Origin: Hyphomicrobiales bacterium
GTDB lineage: Bacteria; Pseudomonadota; Alphaproteobacteria; Rhizobiales; Rhizobiaceae
Reading direction: 5' to 3'
Assembly: GCA_003577315.1 (NCBI GenBank)
Contig: QEVK01000022.1
Span: 1 to 64,000, forward strand
DNA length: 64,000 nt
The translations under genes and the position numbers were made by a program. Shown here piece by piece: positions 17,705 to 26,499 of the stretch. Positions within the stretch are counted from its first letter, which is position 1; each line of letters starts with the position of its first letter. A model generated the notes under the pieces. It saw only the letters and a list, made by a program, of their open reading frames with translations. It was not told where the DNA came from and made no database searches.

Positions 17705-18700
17705 ATGCCGTCCGCCGCCATCCAGCGCATCCCCTTGTCAGTCGCGCTGCCCGCTTCCCTGCGGGGCGGCGTGGTGGCGATCGGCAATTTCGACGGCGTC
17801 CATCGCGGCCATCAGGCGGTGCTTCAATGCGCACTCGCCGAGGCGGAGCGCAGGGGCGCGCCGGCGCTGGTGCTGACCTTCGAGCCGCACCCGCGCCTGG
17901 TGTTCCGGCCCGAGGTGCCGCTGTTCCGCATCACGACCGCGCCCGTGCGGGCGAGGCTCCTCGAGGCGCTGGGCTTCGCCGCGGTGGTGGAGCAGCCCTT
18001 CGACCGCGCCTTCTCCCGCCTCGACGCCGAGGAGTTCGTCGCCCGCATCCTGGCACGCGACCTCGGCGTCAGCCATGTCGTCACCGGCTTCGACTTCCAT
18101 TTCGGCAAGGACCGGCAGGGCAATCCCGATTTCCTGATCGCGGCGGGCGCGCGCCACGGCTTCGGCGTCAGCCTGGTCGAGGCGTTCCGCGACGAGGGCT
18201 GCGAAGTGGTCTCGTCGAGCCGCGTCCGCGCGCTTCTCGCCGAAGGCGACGTCGCCGGGGCCGCCGGCCTTCTCGGCTACCGCTACACGGTCGAGGCCGG
18301 GATCGCGCACGGCAGGAAGCTCGGCCGCACGCTGGGCTTTCCCACCGCCAACATGACGCTGCCCGAGGGCAACGGCCTGCGTCACGGCATCTACGCGGTC
18401 AGGCTGCGCCGCGCCGACGGCAGCCTGCACGACGGCGTGGCGAGCTTCGGCCGCCGCCCGACCGTCACCGAGGACGGCGCGCCGCTCCTGGAAACCTACC
18501 TGTTCGACTTCTCCGGCGACCTCTATGGCGAGACCTGCCGGGTTTCCTTCTTCGGCTTCCTGCGCGGGGAGGAGAAGTTCGACGGCCTCGACGCGCTCAC
18601 CGCCCAGATGAAGCGCGACGAGGAGGAGGCGCGCGCGCTGCTGTCGGGCGCCCGGCCATTGTCTGCGCTCGATGTCCGCATCGCCTTTTCCGGCATTTAA
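17705..18700 (+). CDS. ribF: Bifunctional riboflavin kinase / FAD synthetase
   Basis: Makes FMN from riboflavin and then FAD. The 331-aa protein has an N-terminal nucleotidyltransferase domain with AIGNFDGVHRGHQ (about residues 24-36) and TGFDFHFGKDRQGN (about 125-138). The C-terminal kinase domain has GRKLGRTLGFPTANM (about 203-217) and SFGRRPTV. Both active centres look intact and the length is normal. It follows the HAD gene by 3 nt. It supplies cofactors for the many flavoenzymes in this window (LldD, GlcD/E, acyl-CoA dehydrogenases, GlpD). Confidence 0.96.
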   Translation: MPSAAIQRIPLSVALPASLRGGVVAIGNFDGVHRGHQAVLQCALAEAERRGAPALVLTFEPHPRLVFRPEVPLFRITTAPVRARLLEALGFAAVVEQPFDRAFSRLDAEEFVARILARDLGVSHVVTGFDFHFGKDRQGNPDFLIAAGARHGFGVSLVEAFRDEGCEVVSSSRVRALLAEGDVAGAAGLLGYRYTVEAGIAHGRKLGRTLGFPTANMTLPEGNGLRHGIYAVRLRRADGSLHDGVASFGRRPTVTEDGAPLLETYLFDFSGDLYGETCRVSFFGFLRGEEKFDGLDALTAQMKRDEEEARALLSGARPLSALDVRIAFSGI

Positions 18701-18766
18701 TTCAAATTTTACCGAAATCTCCCAGTGCTTGGCGTGACGTGTTCTGGTGTTGCGCAGGCGGGTGGC

Positions 18767-19570
18767 ATGAGTGTCGGAAGGTGGGTCGGCGTCGCGGCGG
18801 TGGCGCTGTTCGGGTTTGGCGCGGCGCCGGCTTCGGCGCAAGGCTGGCTCTCGGGCGACTGGTATCTCAAGGTCGGCGGCGCGGTGCTGAACGCGCCGAA
18901 GTTCGAGGGCGCATCGGGCCGGGTGTTCTCGTTCCAGCCGATGATCTCGCTCGGCAAGGCCGGCCCTTCCGCGCGCTTTTCCTCGCGCAACGACAACATC
19001 TCGCTCGCCTTCGTCGACACCGGCACCTTCCGGGCCGGTGCGGCCGGCAAGCTGATCTGGGGCCGCGACGGCGACACCCATCCGGCGATCAGGGGCATGG
19101 CGCAAGTCAGATTCGGCGGCGAGGCCGGCGGCTTCGCCGAGATCTATCCGACCGGCTTCCTGCGGCTTCGCGCCGAGGTGCGCCACGGCATCCGCTCGCA
19201 TGACGGCGTGGTGGCCGACCTTGCCGCCGACGCCTTCTTCGACGTCACCGAAAAGATACAGATCTCCGGCGGCCCGCGCGCCTCGTGGGCCTCGGCCGGC
19301 TATTTCGACGCCTGGTACGGCGTCGACGCCGCCGAGGCGGCGGCCTCCGGCCTGTCGCGCTACGAGCCGGGCGGCGGCATGAAGTCGTGGGGCGCGGGCG
19401 GCGCGGTGACGTGGAGGACGACCGACCGGCTCACCACCAGCGTCTTTGCCGAATACCAGCGGCTCGCCGGGCCGGCGGCGGCCTCGAGCCTGGTGCGCGA
19501 GCGCGGCGCGAAGGACCAGCTGCTGGTCGGCGCCTCGGCGAGCTATCGCTTCGACTTCTCGCTGCGCTGA
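18767..19570 (+). CDS. MipA/OmpV-like outer-membrane protein
   Basis: 267-aa exported beta-barrel protein. The signal peptide spans residues 1-24 (MSVGRWVGVAAVALFGFG, cut near SAQG). The mature part has alternating polar and hydrophobic strands and ends in Phe-Ser-Leu-Arg after an aromatic strand, as in outer-membrane barrels. The GDWYLKVGGAVLNAPKFEG start and the AGLSRYEPGGGMKSWGAG-like loop agree with MipA/OmpV. E. coli MipA is a scaffold for peptidoglycan enzymes, but other members have unknown roles. The ATG at 18767 gives a clean signal peptide; an earlier in-frame start is less likely. It is 66 nt after ribF and may have its own promoter in the AT-rich gap. Confidence 0.8.
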   Translation: MSVGRWVGVAAVALFGFGAAPASAQGWLSGDWYLKVGGAVLNAPKFEGASGRVFSFQPMISLGKAGPSARFSSRNDNISLAFVDTGTFRAGAAGKLIWGRDGDTHPAIRGMAQVRFGGEAGGFAEIYPTGFLRLRAEVRHGIRSHDGVVADLAADAFFDVTEKIQISGGPRASWASAGYFDAWYGVDAAEAAASGLSRYEPGGGMKSWGAGGAVTWRTTDRLTTSVFAEYQRLAGPAAASSLVRERGAKDQLLVGASASYRFDFSLR

Positions 19571-19822
19571 GCGGGGGCGGCGCATTCGCCTCTTTATTCC
19601 GGCCGCACCCTCGGCTAAAAGCCCCCATCATGATCAGGGCCATGACACGGCGCGCCGCGTTCTTCGCGACCTCGATACGAATTACCGGCCCGGCCTTCCG
19701 GGCGGCCTGAGCGGCCGCCGGAGGGTCCGGGTTCCTGCGCGCCCTTTTCCCGCGCGCCTTCGCCTGTTTGAACGAAGCCTCGCCCGGCGCACCGCCGACC
19801 GGGCCGACGATGCGACAAGACC

Positions 19823-22800
19823 ATGACCGAGACCGCCGAGAAGATCGACTATTCCAGGACGCTCTACCTGCCGCAGACCGAATTTCCCATGCGCGCCGGC
19901 CTGCCCGAGAAGGAGCCGCTGCTGGTCAAGCGCTGGCAGGAGATGAAGCTCTACCGCAAGCTGCGCGAAAGCGCTGCCGGCCGGCCGCTCTATGTGCTGC
20001 ACGACGGCCCGCCCTACGCCAACGGCAACATCCATATCGGGCATGCGCTCAACAAGATCCTGAAGGACGTCATCACCCGCTCCTTCCAGATGCGCGGCTA
20101 CGATTCCAACTACGTGCCGGGCTGGGACTGCCACGGCCTGCCGATCGAGTGGAAGATCGAGGAGCAGTACCGCGCCAGGGGCAGGAACAAGGACGAGGTG
20201 CCGGTCAACGAGTTCCGCAAGGAATGCCGCGACTTCGCCCAGAACTGGATCAGGGTCCAGACGCAGGAGTTCCAGCGCCTCGGCGTCGAGGGCGACTTCG
20301 ACAACCCCTATACGACCATGGCCTTCCACGCCGAGGCGCGCATCGCCGGCGAGCTGCTGAAGTTCGCCATGTCGGGCCAGCTCTATCGCGGCTCCAAGCC
20401 GGTGATGTGGTCGGTGGTCGAGCGCACGGCGCTGGCCGAGGCCGAGGTGGAATATCAGGACTACGAGAGCGACACGATCTGGGTGAAGTTTCCCGTCGCT
20501 TCGTTCGACCGGGAGAAATTCGCCGGTCTGAGGGGCAGGACGGTCGCCGAGCTCGACAAGCCGTCTCCCGCCGGCGATCTCGACCGGCAGGCCACCGAGG
20601 ACATGCTGGCGCTGGTTCCGGCCCTGCTCGATGCAAGCGTGCTGATCTGGACGACCACGCCGTGGACGATCCCCGGAAACAGGGCCGTGGCGTTCGCGCG
20701 GATAAACGTGCCCTATGGTCTTTACGAGGTCGAATCGGTCGAGAACGATTTCGGCCCGCGGCCCGGCGACAAGCTGATCGTCGCCAGCCGCCTCGCGCAG
20801 GAGTGCGCCGACAAGGCGAAGCTGATCCTGAAGCGCATCGCCGCCGTGGACGGGACCATGCTCGATTGCCTGACGCTGGCGCACCCGCTGAAGGGGCTCG
20901 GCGGCGGCTACCAGTTCGCCGTGCCGATGCTGGCGGGCGACCACGTCACCGAGGATGCCGGCACCGGCTTCGTCCACACCGCGCCGGGCCACGGACGCGA
21001 GGACTTCGACGCCTGGATGGACGCCGCCCGCGACCTCGCCGCCCGCGGCATCGAAACGACGATCCCCTTCACCGTGGACGACGCCGGGTTCTTCACCAAG
21101 GACGCGCCGGGCTTCGGGCCGGACCGCGAGGGCGGCCCCGCGCGCGTCATCGACGACAACGGCAAGAAGGGCGACGCCAACAAGGCCGTCATCGAGGCGC
21201 TGATCGCGCACGACGCGCTGTTCGCGCGCGGCCGCCTCAAGCACCAGTACCCGCATTCGTGGCGCTCGAAGAAGCCGGTGATCTTCCGCAACACGCCGCA
21301 ATGGTTCGTCCACATGGACAAGGAGCTGGGCGGCTACGGGCTGCCGGACCGTCCGTCGCCGGGCACGGCCTCGCCCGGCGCCGTGGAGGCGCAGGCGCAT
21401 CGGGCCGCCGCGCGCGCGGCCCGGCCCGATACGCTGCGCAACCGGGCGCTGGCGGCCATCGACGCCACCCGTTTCGTGCCGCCGGCCGGCCAGACGCGGC
21501 TTCGCGCCATGATCGAGGACCGCCCCGACTGGGTTCTTTCCCGGCAGCGCGCCTGGGGCGTGCCGATCTGCGTGTTCTGCGACGAGGACGGCGAGGTGCT
21601 GAAGGACGAGGCCGTCAACGCGCGCATCCTCGCCGCCTTCGAGGAGGAGGGGGCCGACGCCTGGTTCGCGCCGGGCGCGCGCGCGCGCTTCCTCGGGGCC
21701 CGCGCGAGCGAGCCGTGGGAGATGGTCACCGACATCCTCGACGTGTGGTTCGATTCCGGCTCGACCCACTCCTTCACGCTGGAGGACCGGCCGGACCTGA
21801 AATGGCCGGCCGACGTCTATCTCGAAGGCTCCGACCAGCATCGCGGCTGGTTCCATTCCTCGCTGCTCGAAAGCTGCGGCACGCGCGGCCGCGCGCCCTA
21901 CGACGCCGTCATCACCCATGGCTTCACCATGGACGAGGACGGCCGCAAGATGTCGGCAAGAACGTGTTGCAGACCAACATCGACGCCTACCGCAAGCTTA
22001 GGAACACCATCCGCTGGATGCTGGGCACGCTCGCCCATGACGAGGGCGAGGACGTCGCGCTTTCCGACATGCCGGAGCTGGAGCGGCTGATGCTGCACCG
22101 GCTGTCCGAGCTCGACGAGGTGGTGCGCAAGGGCTACGACGCCTTCGACTTCAAGCGCATCACCCGCGCCCTGATCGACTTCATGGTGGTCGAGCTGTCG
22201 GCCTTCTATTTCGACGTGCGCAAGGATGCGCTCTACTGCGACGCGCCGTCGAGCGTGCGTCGCAAGGCCGCCCTCGTCGTCGTGCGCCACCTGTTCGACA
22301 ATCTGGTGACGTGGCTTGCCCCGATGCTGCCCTTCACCGCCGAGGAGGCATGGCTCGCCCGCTACCCCGAGGCCGTGTCGGTGCATCTGGAGCAGTTCCG
22401 CGCCGTTCCGGCCGAATGGCGCGACGAGGCGCTCGCCGCCAGATGGCGCAAGGTCAGGGCCGTGCGCCGCGTCGTCACCGGCGCGCTGGAGGTCGAGCGC
22501 CGCGAGAAGCGCATCGGCTCGTCGCTGGAGGCCGCGCCGATCGTCCACATCGCCGATCCCGAGCTGATGGCGGCGGTGGCCGATGTCGACATGGCCGAGG
22601 TCTGCATCGTCAGCGCCATCTCGATCCTCGACAAGGCCGCGCCCCAGGGCGCCTTCGCGCTCGACGACATCGGGGGCGTCGCCGTGGTGCCGGCGCTCGC
22701 GGCGGGCCGCAAATGCGCGCGCTCCTGGCGCTACACCGACGATGTCGGCTCCGACCCGGAGTTTCCCGAGGTGTCGGCGCGCGACGCGGCGGCGCTGCGC

Positions 22801-22827
22801 GAATTGCGGGCGCTGGGGCGGCTGTGA
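19823..22827 (+). pseudogene. ileS: Isoleucyl-tRNA synthetase, broken by a deletion and frameshift at about 21955
   Basis: Class I synthetase charging tRNA-Ile. Frame 2 (19823-21955) encodes the HIGH-type motif ([15 protein letters not shown]), the editing domain and the catalytic fold up to DEDGRKMS. The frame then reads nonsense to a stop at 22090. From about 21955 the correct protein continues in frame 1 ([20 protein letters not shown], then the anticodon-binding region) to 22827. Compared with the family, about 35-40 residues are missing at the junction, including the KS of KMSKS, so a plain frameshift does not explain it. The missing DNA is not a multiple of three, and a TCG at the junction suggests short direct repeats. 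An extra segment of about 30 residues near 507-536 is also unusual. Because ileS is essential, this is either a sequencing/assembly error or a decayed second copy. Confidence 0.9.
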
Positions 22828-22922
22828 CGCCGCCCGGGGGCGATAACATGCGGCTCTGATCCCGCCCCCGTCATTGCCCGAAACCGTCGTTTGCGGTACA
22901 AGCGCGGCGGCCGGGTGCCATG

Positions 22923-22947
22923 TTGTCGCCGGAATGTCCGGCGACAA
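22923..22947 (+). repeat. Perfect 10-bp stem-loop upstream of a lipoprotein gene
   Basis: TTGTCGCCGG (22923-22932), 5-nt loop AATGT, CCGGCGACAA (22938-22947). No T tract follows, so it is a poor intrinsic terminator. It lies 47 nt before the GTG start of the lipoprotein gene and could be a leader hairpin or an operator. Confidence 0.6.
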
Positions 22948-22993
22948 GGCGTGCGGTGTGGCGGTTTTCGCCCGGTGTGAGAGGCAGTTCGCA

Positions 22994-23632
22994 GTGAAGA
23001 CAGATCGCAGCTTGTCGCGTGGCCACGCGCCGCTTTTCCTGGGCGTATCCGCCGCCTGCGCCGCCGCGCTGCTGTCGGGCTGCATGAGCGCCCCCACCTA
23101 CGGCACCGACAAGACCGCGACCGAGCAGCTTTTCGAGGATGTCACCGGCATCATCTCCACCGAGGGCCTGTCGGGCGACAGGAGCCGCGAGGCCGCGATC
23201 GCCTACAAGCCGCGGCCGGAGCTGGTCAAGCCGGCCTCGCTCGAGGTGCTGCCCGAGCCGCAGCGCGAGATGGCCACGGCCGACAACTCCGCCTGGCCGG
23301 AATCGCCCGAGCAGCGCCGCGCGCGCCTGCGCGCCGAGGCGACCGAGAACCAGGACAATTTCAACTACCGCTCGCCCATCGTCATGGGCGGTCTCAACGC
23401 CGGCCCGGTCGACCTCACGCCGGAGCAGCGGGCCGAGCTGGAGCGTCGCAAGCGCGAGCGCAACCAGGGCGATCCCGACAGTCGCAAGTACCTGTCCGAG
23501 CCGCCGGTCGGATACCGCGTCCCCAACGCGACGGCCGCCGCCGGCGACCTCGGCGAGGACGAGTGGAAGAAGGAAAAGCGCGGCAAGAAGGCCGCCGGCA
23601 AGTCGTCCTGGCGCGACCTGCTGCCCTGGTGA
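22994..23632 (+). CDS. Putative lipoprotein, conserved hypothetical
   Basis: 212-aa protein with a lipoprotein signal: basic start, hydrophobic residues about 14-30 and lipobox LLSGC, so the mature protein begins at the Cys (about residue 31) and should be anchored by lipid. The rest is hydrophilic and charged, with a YRSPIVMGGLNAGPVDLTPE segment in the middle and a Lys-rich end before SSWRDLLPW. No known catalytic domain is seen. GTG at 22994 is preferred because GAGAGG precedes it and it gives a normal lipoprotein signal; an earlier in-frame ATG at 22934 falls inside a stem-loop. Similar proteins occur next to ileS in related Rhizobiales, I believe, but no function is known. Confidence 0.75.
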   Translation: MKTDRSLSRGHAPLFLGVSAACAAALLSGCMSAPTYGTDKTATEQLFEDVTGIISTEGLSGDRSREAAIAYKPRPELVKPASLEVLPEPQREMATADNSAWPESPEQRRARLRAEATENQDNFNYRSPIVMGGLNAGPVDLTPEQRAELERRKRERNQGDPDSRKYLSEPPVGYRVPNATAAAGDLGEDEWKKEKRGKKAAGKSSWRDLLPW

Positions 23633-23633
23633 T

Positions 23634-23649
23634 CCGGCGTCAGCGCCGG
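23634..23649 (+). terminator. Short hairpin between convergent lipoprotein gene and tadA
   Basis: CCGGCG-TCAG-CGCCGG (23634-23649) followed by TTTC, starting 2 nt after the lipoprotein stop and ending 3 nt before the tadA stop. The T run is short, so this is a weak terminator candidate. Confidence 0.4.
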
Positions 23650-23651
23650 TT

Positions 23652-24098
23652 TCAGCGCTTGTCCCGGAAGAACGATTTCAGCATCTGCGAAGCCCGCTTC
23701 TCGGCGAAGCCGGCATAGGTTTCGGGCGCGTGGTGGCATGTCGGCTGCGAGAACAGCCGCACGCCGCTGACCACCGCGCCGCCCTTCTCGTCGGCCGCGC
23801 CGAAATAGAGCCGGCGGATGCGCGAGAACGAGATCGCCGCCGCGCACATCGGGCAGGGCTCCAGCGTCACGTAGAGATCGGCCTGCGGCAGCCGCTCGCT
23901 CGCCATGAGGCGGCAGGCCTCGCGGATTGCCAGCATCTCGGCGTGGGCGGTGGGGTCGTTGAGCTCGCGGGTGCGGTTGCCGGCGCGCGCGAGGATCGCG
24001 CCGTCCTGCGCGACGACGGCGCCGATCGGCACTTCGCCGCGCCGGGCGGCGGCCTCCGCCTCGGCGAAGGCTGCCTCCATGAAGGGGGACGGTTTCAT
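23652..24098 (-). CDS. tadA: tRNA-specific adenosine deaminase (A34 to inosine)
   Basis: Deaminates adenosine 34 of tRNA-Arg(ACG) to inosine; normally essential. The 148-aa CDA-fold protein has the zinc and proton-shuttle motif AHAE (His52, Glu54) and PCPMC (Cys82, Cys85). The RRLYFGAADEKGGA segment follows. Length and order of motifs are normal. It is transcribed away from the divergent rluB-like gene, with a 78-nt shared gap, and converges on the lipoprotein gene. Confidence 0.95.
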   Translation of the reverse strand: MKPSPFMEAAFAEAEAAARRGEVPIGAVVAQDGAILARAGNRTRELNDPTAHAEMLAIREACRLMASERLPQADLYVTLEPCPMCAAAISFSRIRRLYFGAADEKGGAVVSGVRLFSQPTCHHAPETYAGFAEKRASQMLKSFFRDKR

Positions 24099-24176
24099 GC
24101 GCTCGGTGCCGATGACATTTCACTCGCAAGGCCAGACTGGCTCTGATAGTTACCCGCGCGGAAAGGCGAGCGCCAC

Positions 24177-25841
24177 ATGAACGACGACAGAAAAAAGCCC
24201 TTTGCCGGCGGCAAGGGGGGCGGCAAGGGGGGCGGCAAGGGCACCGGCAAGGGGCGTGGCCCCGGCAAGGAGCGTGGCCCCGGCGGCCCCGCGGCCGGGC
24301 GCGAGGGTGGCCGCCCGCCGCGCGCCGCCCGCGACGGCGAGGCCAAGCCGTTGCGCCGGCAGGACGGGGCCAAGCGCGCCTTCGCCGGCCGCGAGGACGG
24401 CAAGCCCGGCAAGCCGCGCCCCGGCAGATGGGAGCGCGAGCAGGAAAAGGCGGGCGAGGGCGGGGAACGCCGGCCGGGCAAGCCGTTCGCGCCGCGCGGC
24501 GGCGATGCGCCGCGCCCGCGCCCGGCACGGCGCGAGCGCGAGGAGCCGGCGGCGGCTATCGCGGAAGGCGGCGGCGAGCGCATCGCGCGCCGGCTGGCGC
24601 GCGCGGGCGTCTCGTCCCGCCGCGATGCCGAGGCGATGATCGCCGCGGGGCGCGTGACGCTCAACGGCAGGGTGCTCGACACGCCCGCCGTCAATGTCGG
24701 CGCGCACGACCGCATCGAGATCGACGGCAAGCCGATCCCGGCCGTCGAGCGCACGCGGCTGTTCCTGTTCCACAAGCCGGCGGGCGTGGTCACGACCAGC
24801 CGCGACCCCGAGGGCCGCAGGACCGTGTTCGACGTGCTGCCCGGGGACCTGCCGCGGCTGATGACGGTCGGCCGGCTCGACATCAACACCGAAGGGCTGC
24901 TGCTGCTGACCAATGACGGCGGCCTGTCGCGTGTGCTGGAGCTGCCGGCGACCGGCTGGCTGCGGCGCTATCGCGTGCGCGTCCACGGCAAGGTCGAGCA
25001 GCAGGCGCTCGACGCGCTCAAGGAGGGCATTGCCGTCGACGGCGTGTTCTACGGCGCGGTGGAAGCCGCGCTCGACCGCGAGCAGGGCTCCAACGCCTGG
25101 CTGACCGTCGGCCTGCGCGAGGGCAAGAATCGGGAAGTGAAGAACATCCTCGGCGCGCTCGGGCTGGAGGTGACGCGGCTGATCCGCGTCTCCTTCGGGC
25201 CGTTCCAGCTCGGCGATCTCGCCGAGGGCGAGTTGCGCGAGCTGAAGGGCCGCTACCTGCGCGACCAGCTCGGCGAGCGGCTGATCGAGGAATCGGGGGC
25301 GAATTTCGACGCGCCGGTGCTGAACCCCGTCTCCTCGCGCGACGCGGCGGCCGGCGAGGCGCGGCCCGCCCGCCCCGCCCGCCCGCGCGAGGACACGCCC
25401 GCAGACCGCCGGGAAGACAGGCGCGAAAGCCGGCGTGAGGACGCGCTCGGCCGGCTGGACACGCGGAAGCCGCCGCGCGGCAAGCCGGCGCGGAAGGATG
25501 CGGCGCGGCCGGCCGGCAAGGGCGGATTCGGCGCGCCGAAGCCGGGCGCCGCGGGCAAGCCCGGCGGCCGCGGCGAGCGGCCGGAGGAGAAGCCGCGCGC
25601 CCGCACCTCGAACGTGTGGATGGCGCCGGGCGCCAAGCCGCTCGGCGAGAAGAAGGCGGCGGCGCTGGCCGAGAGGAGCGAGGGACGCCGCTATGCCGGC
25701 AAGCCGCGCCCCGCCGGCAAGCCCGGGGGCAAACCGACCGGAAAGCCGGGCGGCAGGCCCGGTGGGCGACCAGACGGACGACCCGGTGGGCGGCCGGGAA
25801 CGGGCAGGGGAGGCCCGCGCAAGCCGCGCGGCGAGGGCTGA
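24177..25841 (+). CDS. 23S rRNA pseudouridine synthase (RluB/RsuA family) with long basic tails
   Basis: Converts a specific uridine in ribosomal RNA to pseudouridine. The core is normal: an S4 RNA-binding domain (about residues 135-185, starting ERIARRLARAGVSSRRDAE) and an RsuA/RluB catalytic domain (about 192-345) with catalytic Asp235 in GRLDINTEGLLLLTNDG. The 554-aa length is about double the core because of a Gly/Lys/Arg-rich N-terminal tail (1-130, with repeats of GGGK) and a C-terminal tail (345-554) of basic and GKPGG/RPGGRP-type repeats. Such tails are seen in alphaproteobacterial homologues and may bind RNA. Its stop overlaps the rsmD start by one base (TGATG), coupling two rRNA-modification genes. 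The exact target uridine is not certain. Confidence 0.92.
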   Translation: MNDDRKKPFAGGKGGGKGGGKGTGKGRGPGKERGPGGPAAGREGGRPPRAARDGEAKPLRRQDGAKRAFAGREDGKPGKPRPGRWEREQEKAGEGGERRPGKPFAPRGGDAPRPRPARREREEPAAAIAEGGGERIARRLARAGVSSRRDAEAMIAAGRVTLNGRVLDTPAVNVGAHDRIEIDGKPIPAVERTRLFLFHKPAGVVTTSRDPEGRRTVFDVLPGDLPRLMTVGRLDINTEGLLLLTNDGGLSRVLELPATGWLRRYRVRVHGKVEQQALDALKEGIAVDGVFYGAVEAALDREQGSNAWLTVGLREGKNREVKNILGALGLEVTRLIRVSFGPFQLGDLAEGELRELKGRYLRDQLGERLIEESGANFDAPVLNPVSSRDAAAGEARPARPARPREDTPADRREDRRESRREDALGRLDTRKPPRGKPARKDAARPAGKGGFGAPKPGAAGKPGGRGERPEEKPRARTSNVWMAPGAKPLGEKKAAALAERSEGRRYAGKPRPAGKPGGKPTGKPGGRPGGRPDGRPGGRPGTGRGGPRKPRGEG

Positions 25842-26395
25842 TGCGCATCGTCGGCGGCGCGTTGCGCGGCCGGCCGCTGGCCGCGCCGCGCTCCGATTCG
25901 ATCCGCCCGACCAGCGACCGCACCCGCGAGGCCGTCTTCAACATCATCGCCCATGGCTGGCCGGAGCGGTTGGAAGGCGCGCGCGTGCTCGACCTCTTCG
26001 CCGGCACCGGCGCGCTGGGGCTGGAGGCGCTGTCGCGCGGGGCGGCCCAGGCCCTCTTCGTCGAGGAGTCCGCCGAGGGGCGCGGCCTGATCCGCACCAA
26101 TGTCGAGGCCTTCGGCCTTCAGGGCCGGGCCAGGATATTCCGCCGCGACGCCGCAAGGCTGGGCGAGGCCGGCACCATCGCGCCCTTCGATCTCGTCTTC
26201 GCCGATCCGCCCTACGGCAAGGGCCTGGCCGAACAGGCGCTGCAATCGGCGCTCGCCGGCGGCTGGCTGAAGCCGGATGCGCTCGTCGTGGTCGAGGAGG
26301 CGGCCGCCACGCCGTTCCAGCCGCCGCAGGGGCTGGCGCTCGTCGAGCGCCGCGACTGGGGCGACACCTGCGTGACATTTGGCGCCCGCACCTGA
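25841..26395 (+). CDS. rsmD: 16S rRNA (guanine-966-N2)-methyltransferase
   Basis: SAM-dependent enzyme that methylates G966 of 16S rRNA in the small subunit. The 184-aa protein has the family start MRIVGGALRGRPLAAP, RPTSDRTREAVFNI, the SAM-binding LDLFAGTGALGLEALSRGA (about residues 50-68) and the catalytic FADPPYG (about 126-132, the NPPY-type motif). It begins inside the stop codon of the preceding pseudouridine synthase gene, so translation is coupled. Confidence 0.95.
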   Translation: MRIVGGALRGRPLAAPRSDSIRPTSDRTREAVFNIIAHGWPERLEGARVLDLFAGTGALGLEALSRGAAQALFVEESAEGRGLIRTNVEAFGLQGRARIFRRDAARLGEAGTIAPFDLVFADPPYGKGLAEQALQSALAGGWLKPDALVVVEEAAATPFQPPQGLALVERRDWGDTCVTFGART

Positions 26396-26499
26396 ATTCG
26401 GCCAATCTTGCGTCCGATGACGGCTTTGCCCGCGCGCGGCGGCTTGCCTGAGCCGCCGCAGGCGTTATCAGTCGCGGGGACGGGAAGAAGGATGAGCCC

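Noticed and set aside
19823..22090. ileS as a complete 755-residue protein
   Set aside because: The last part after DEDGRKMS is frameshifted nonsense; the true C-terminal region is in another frame.
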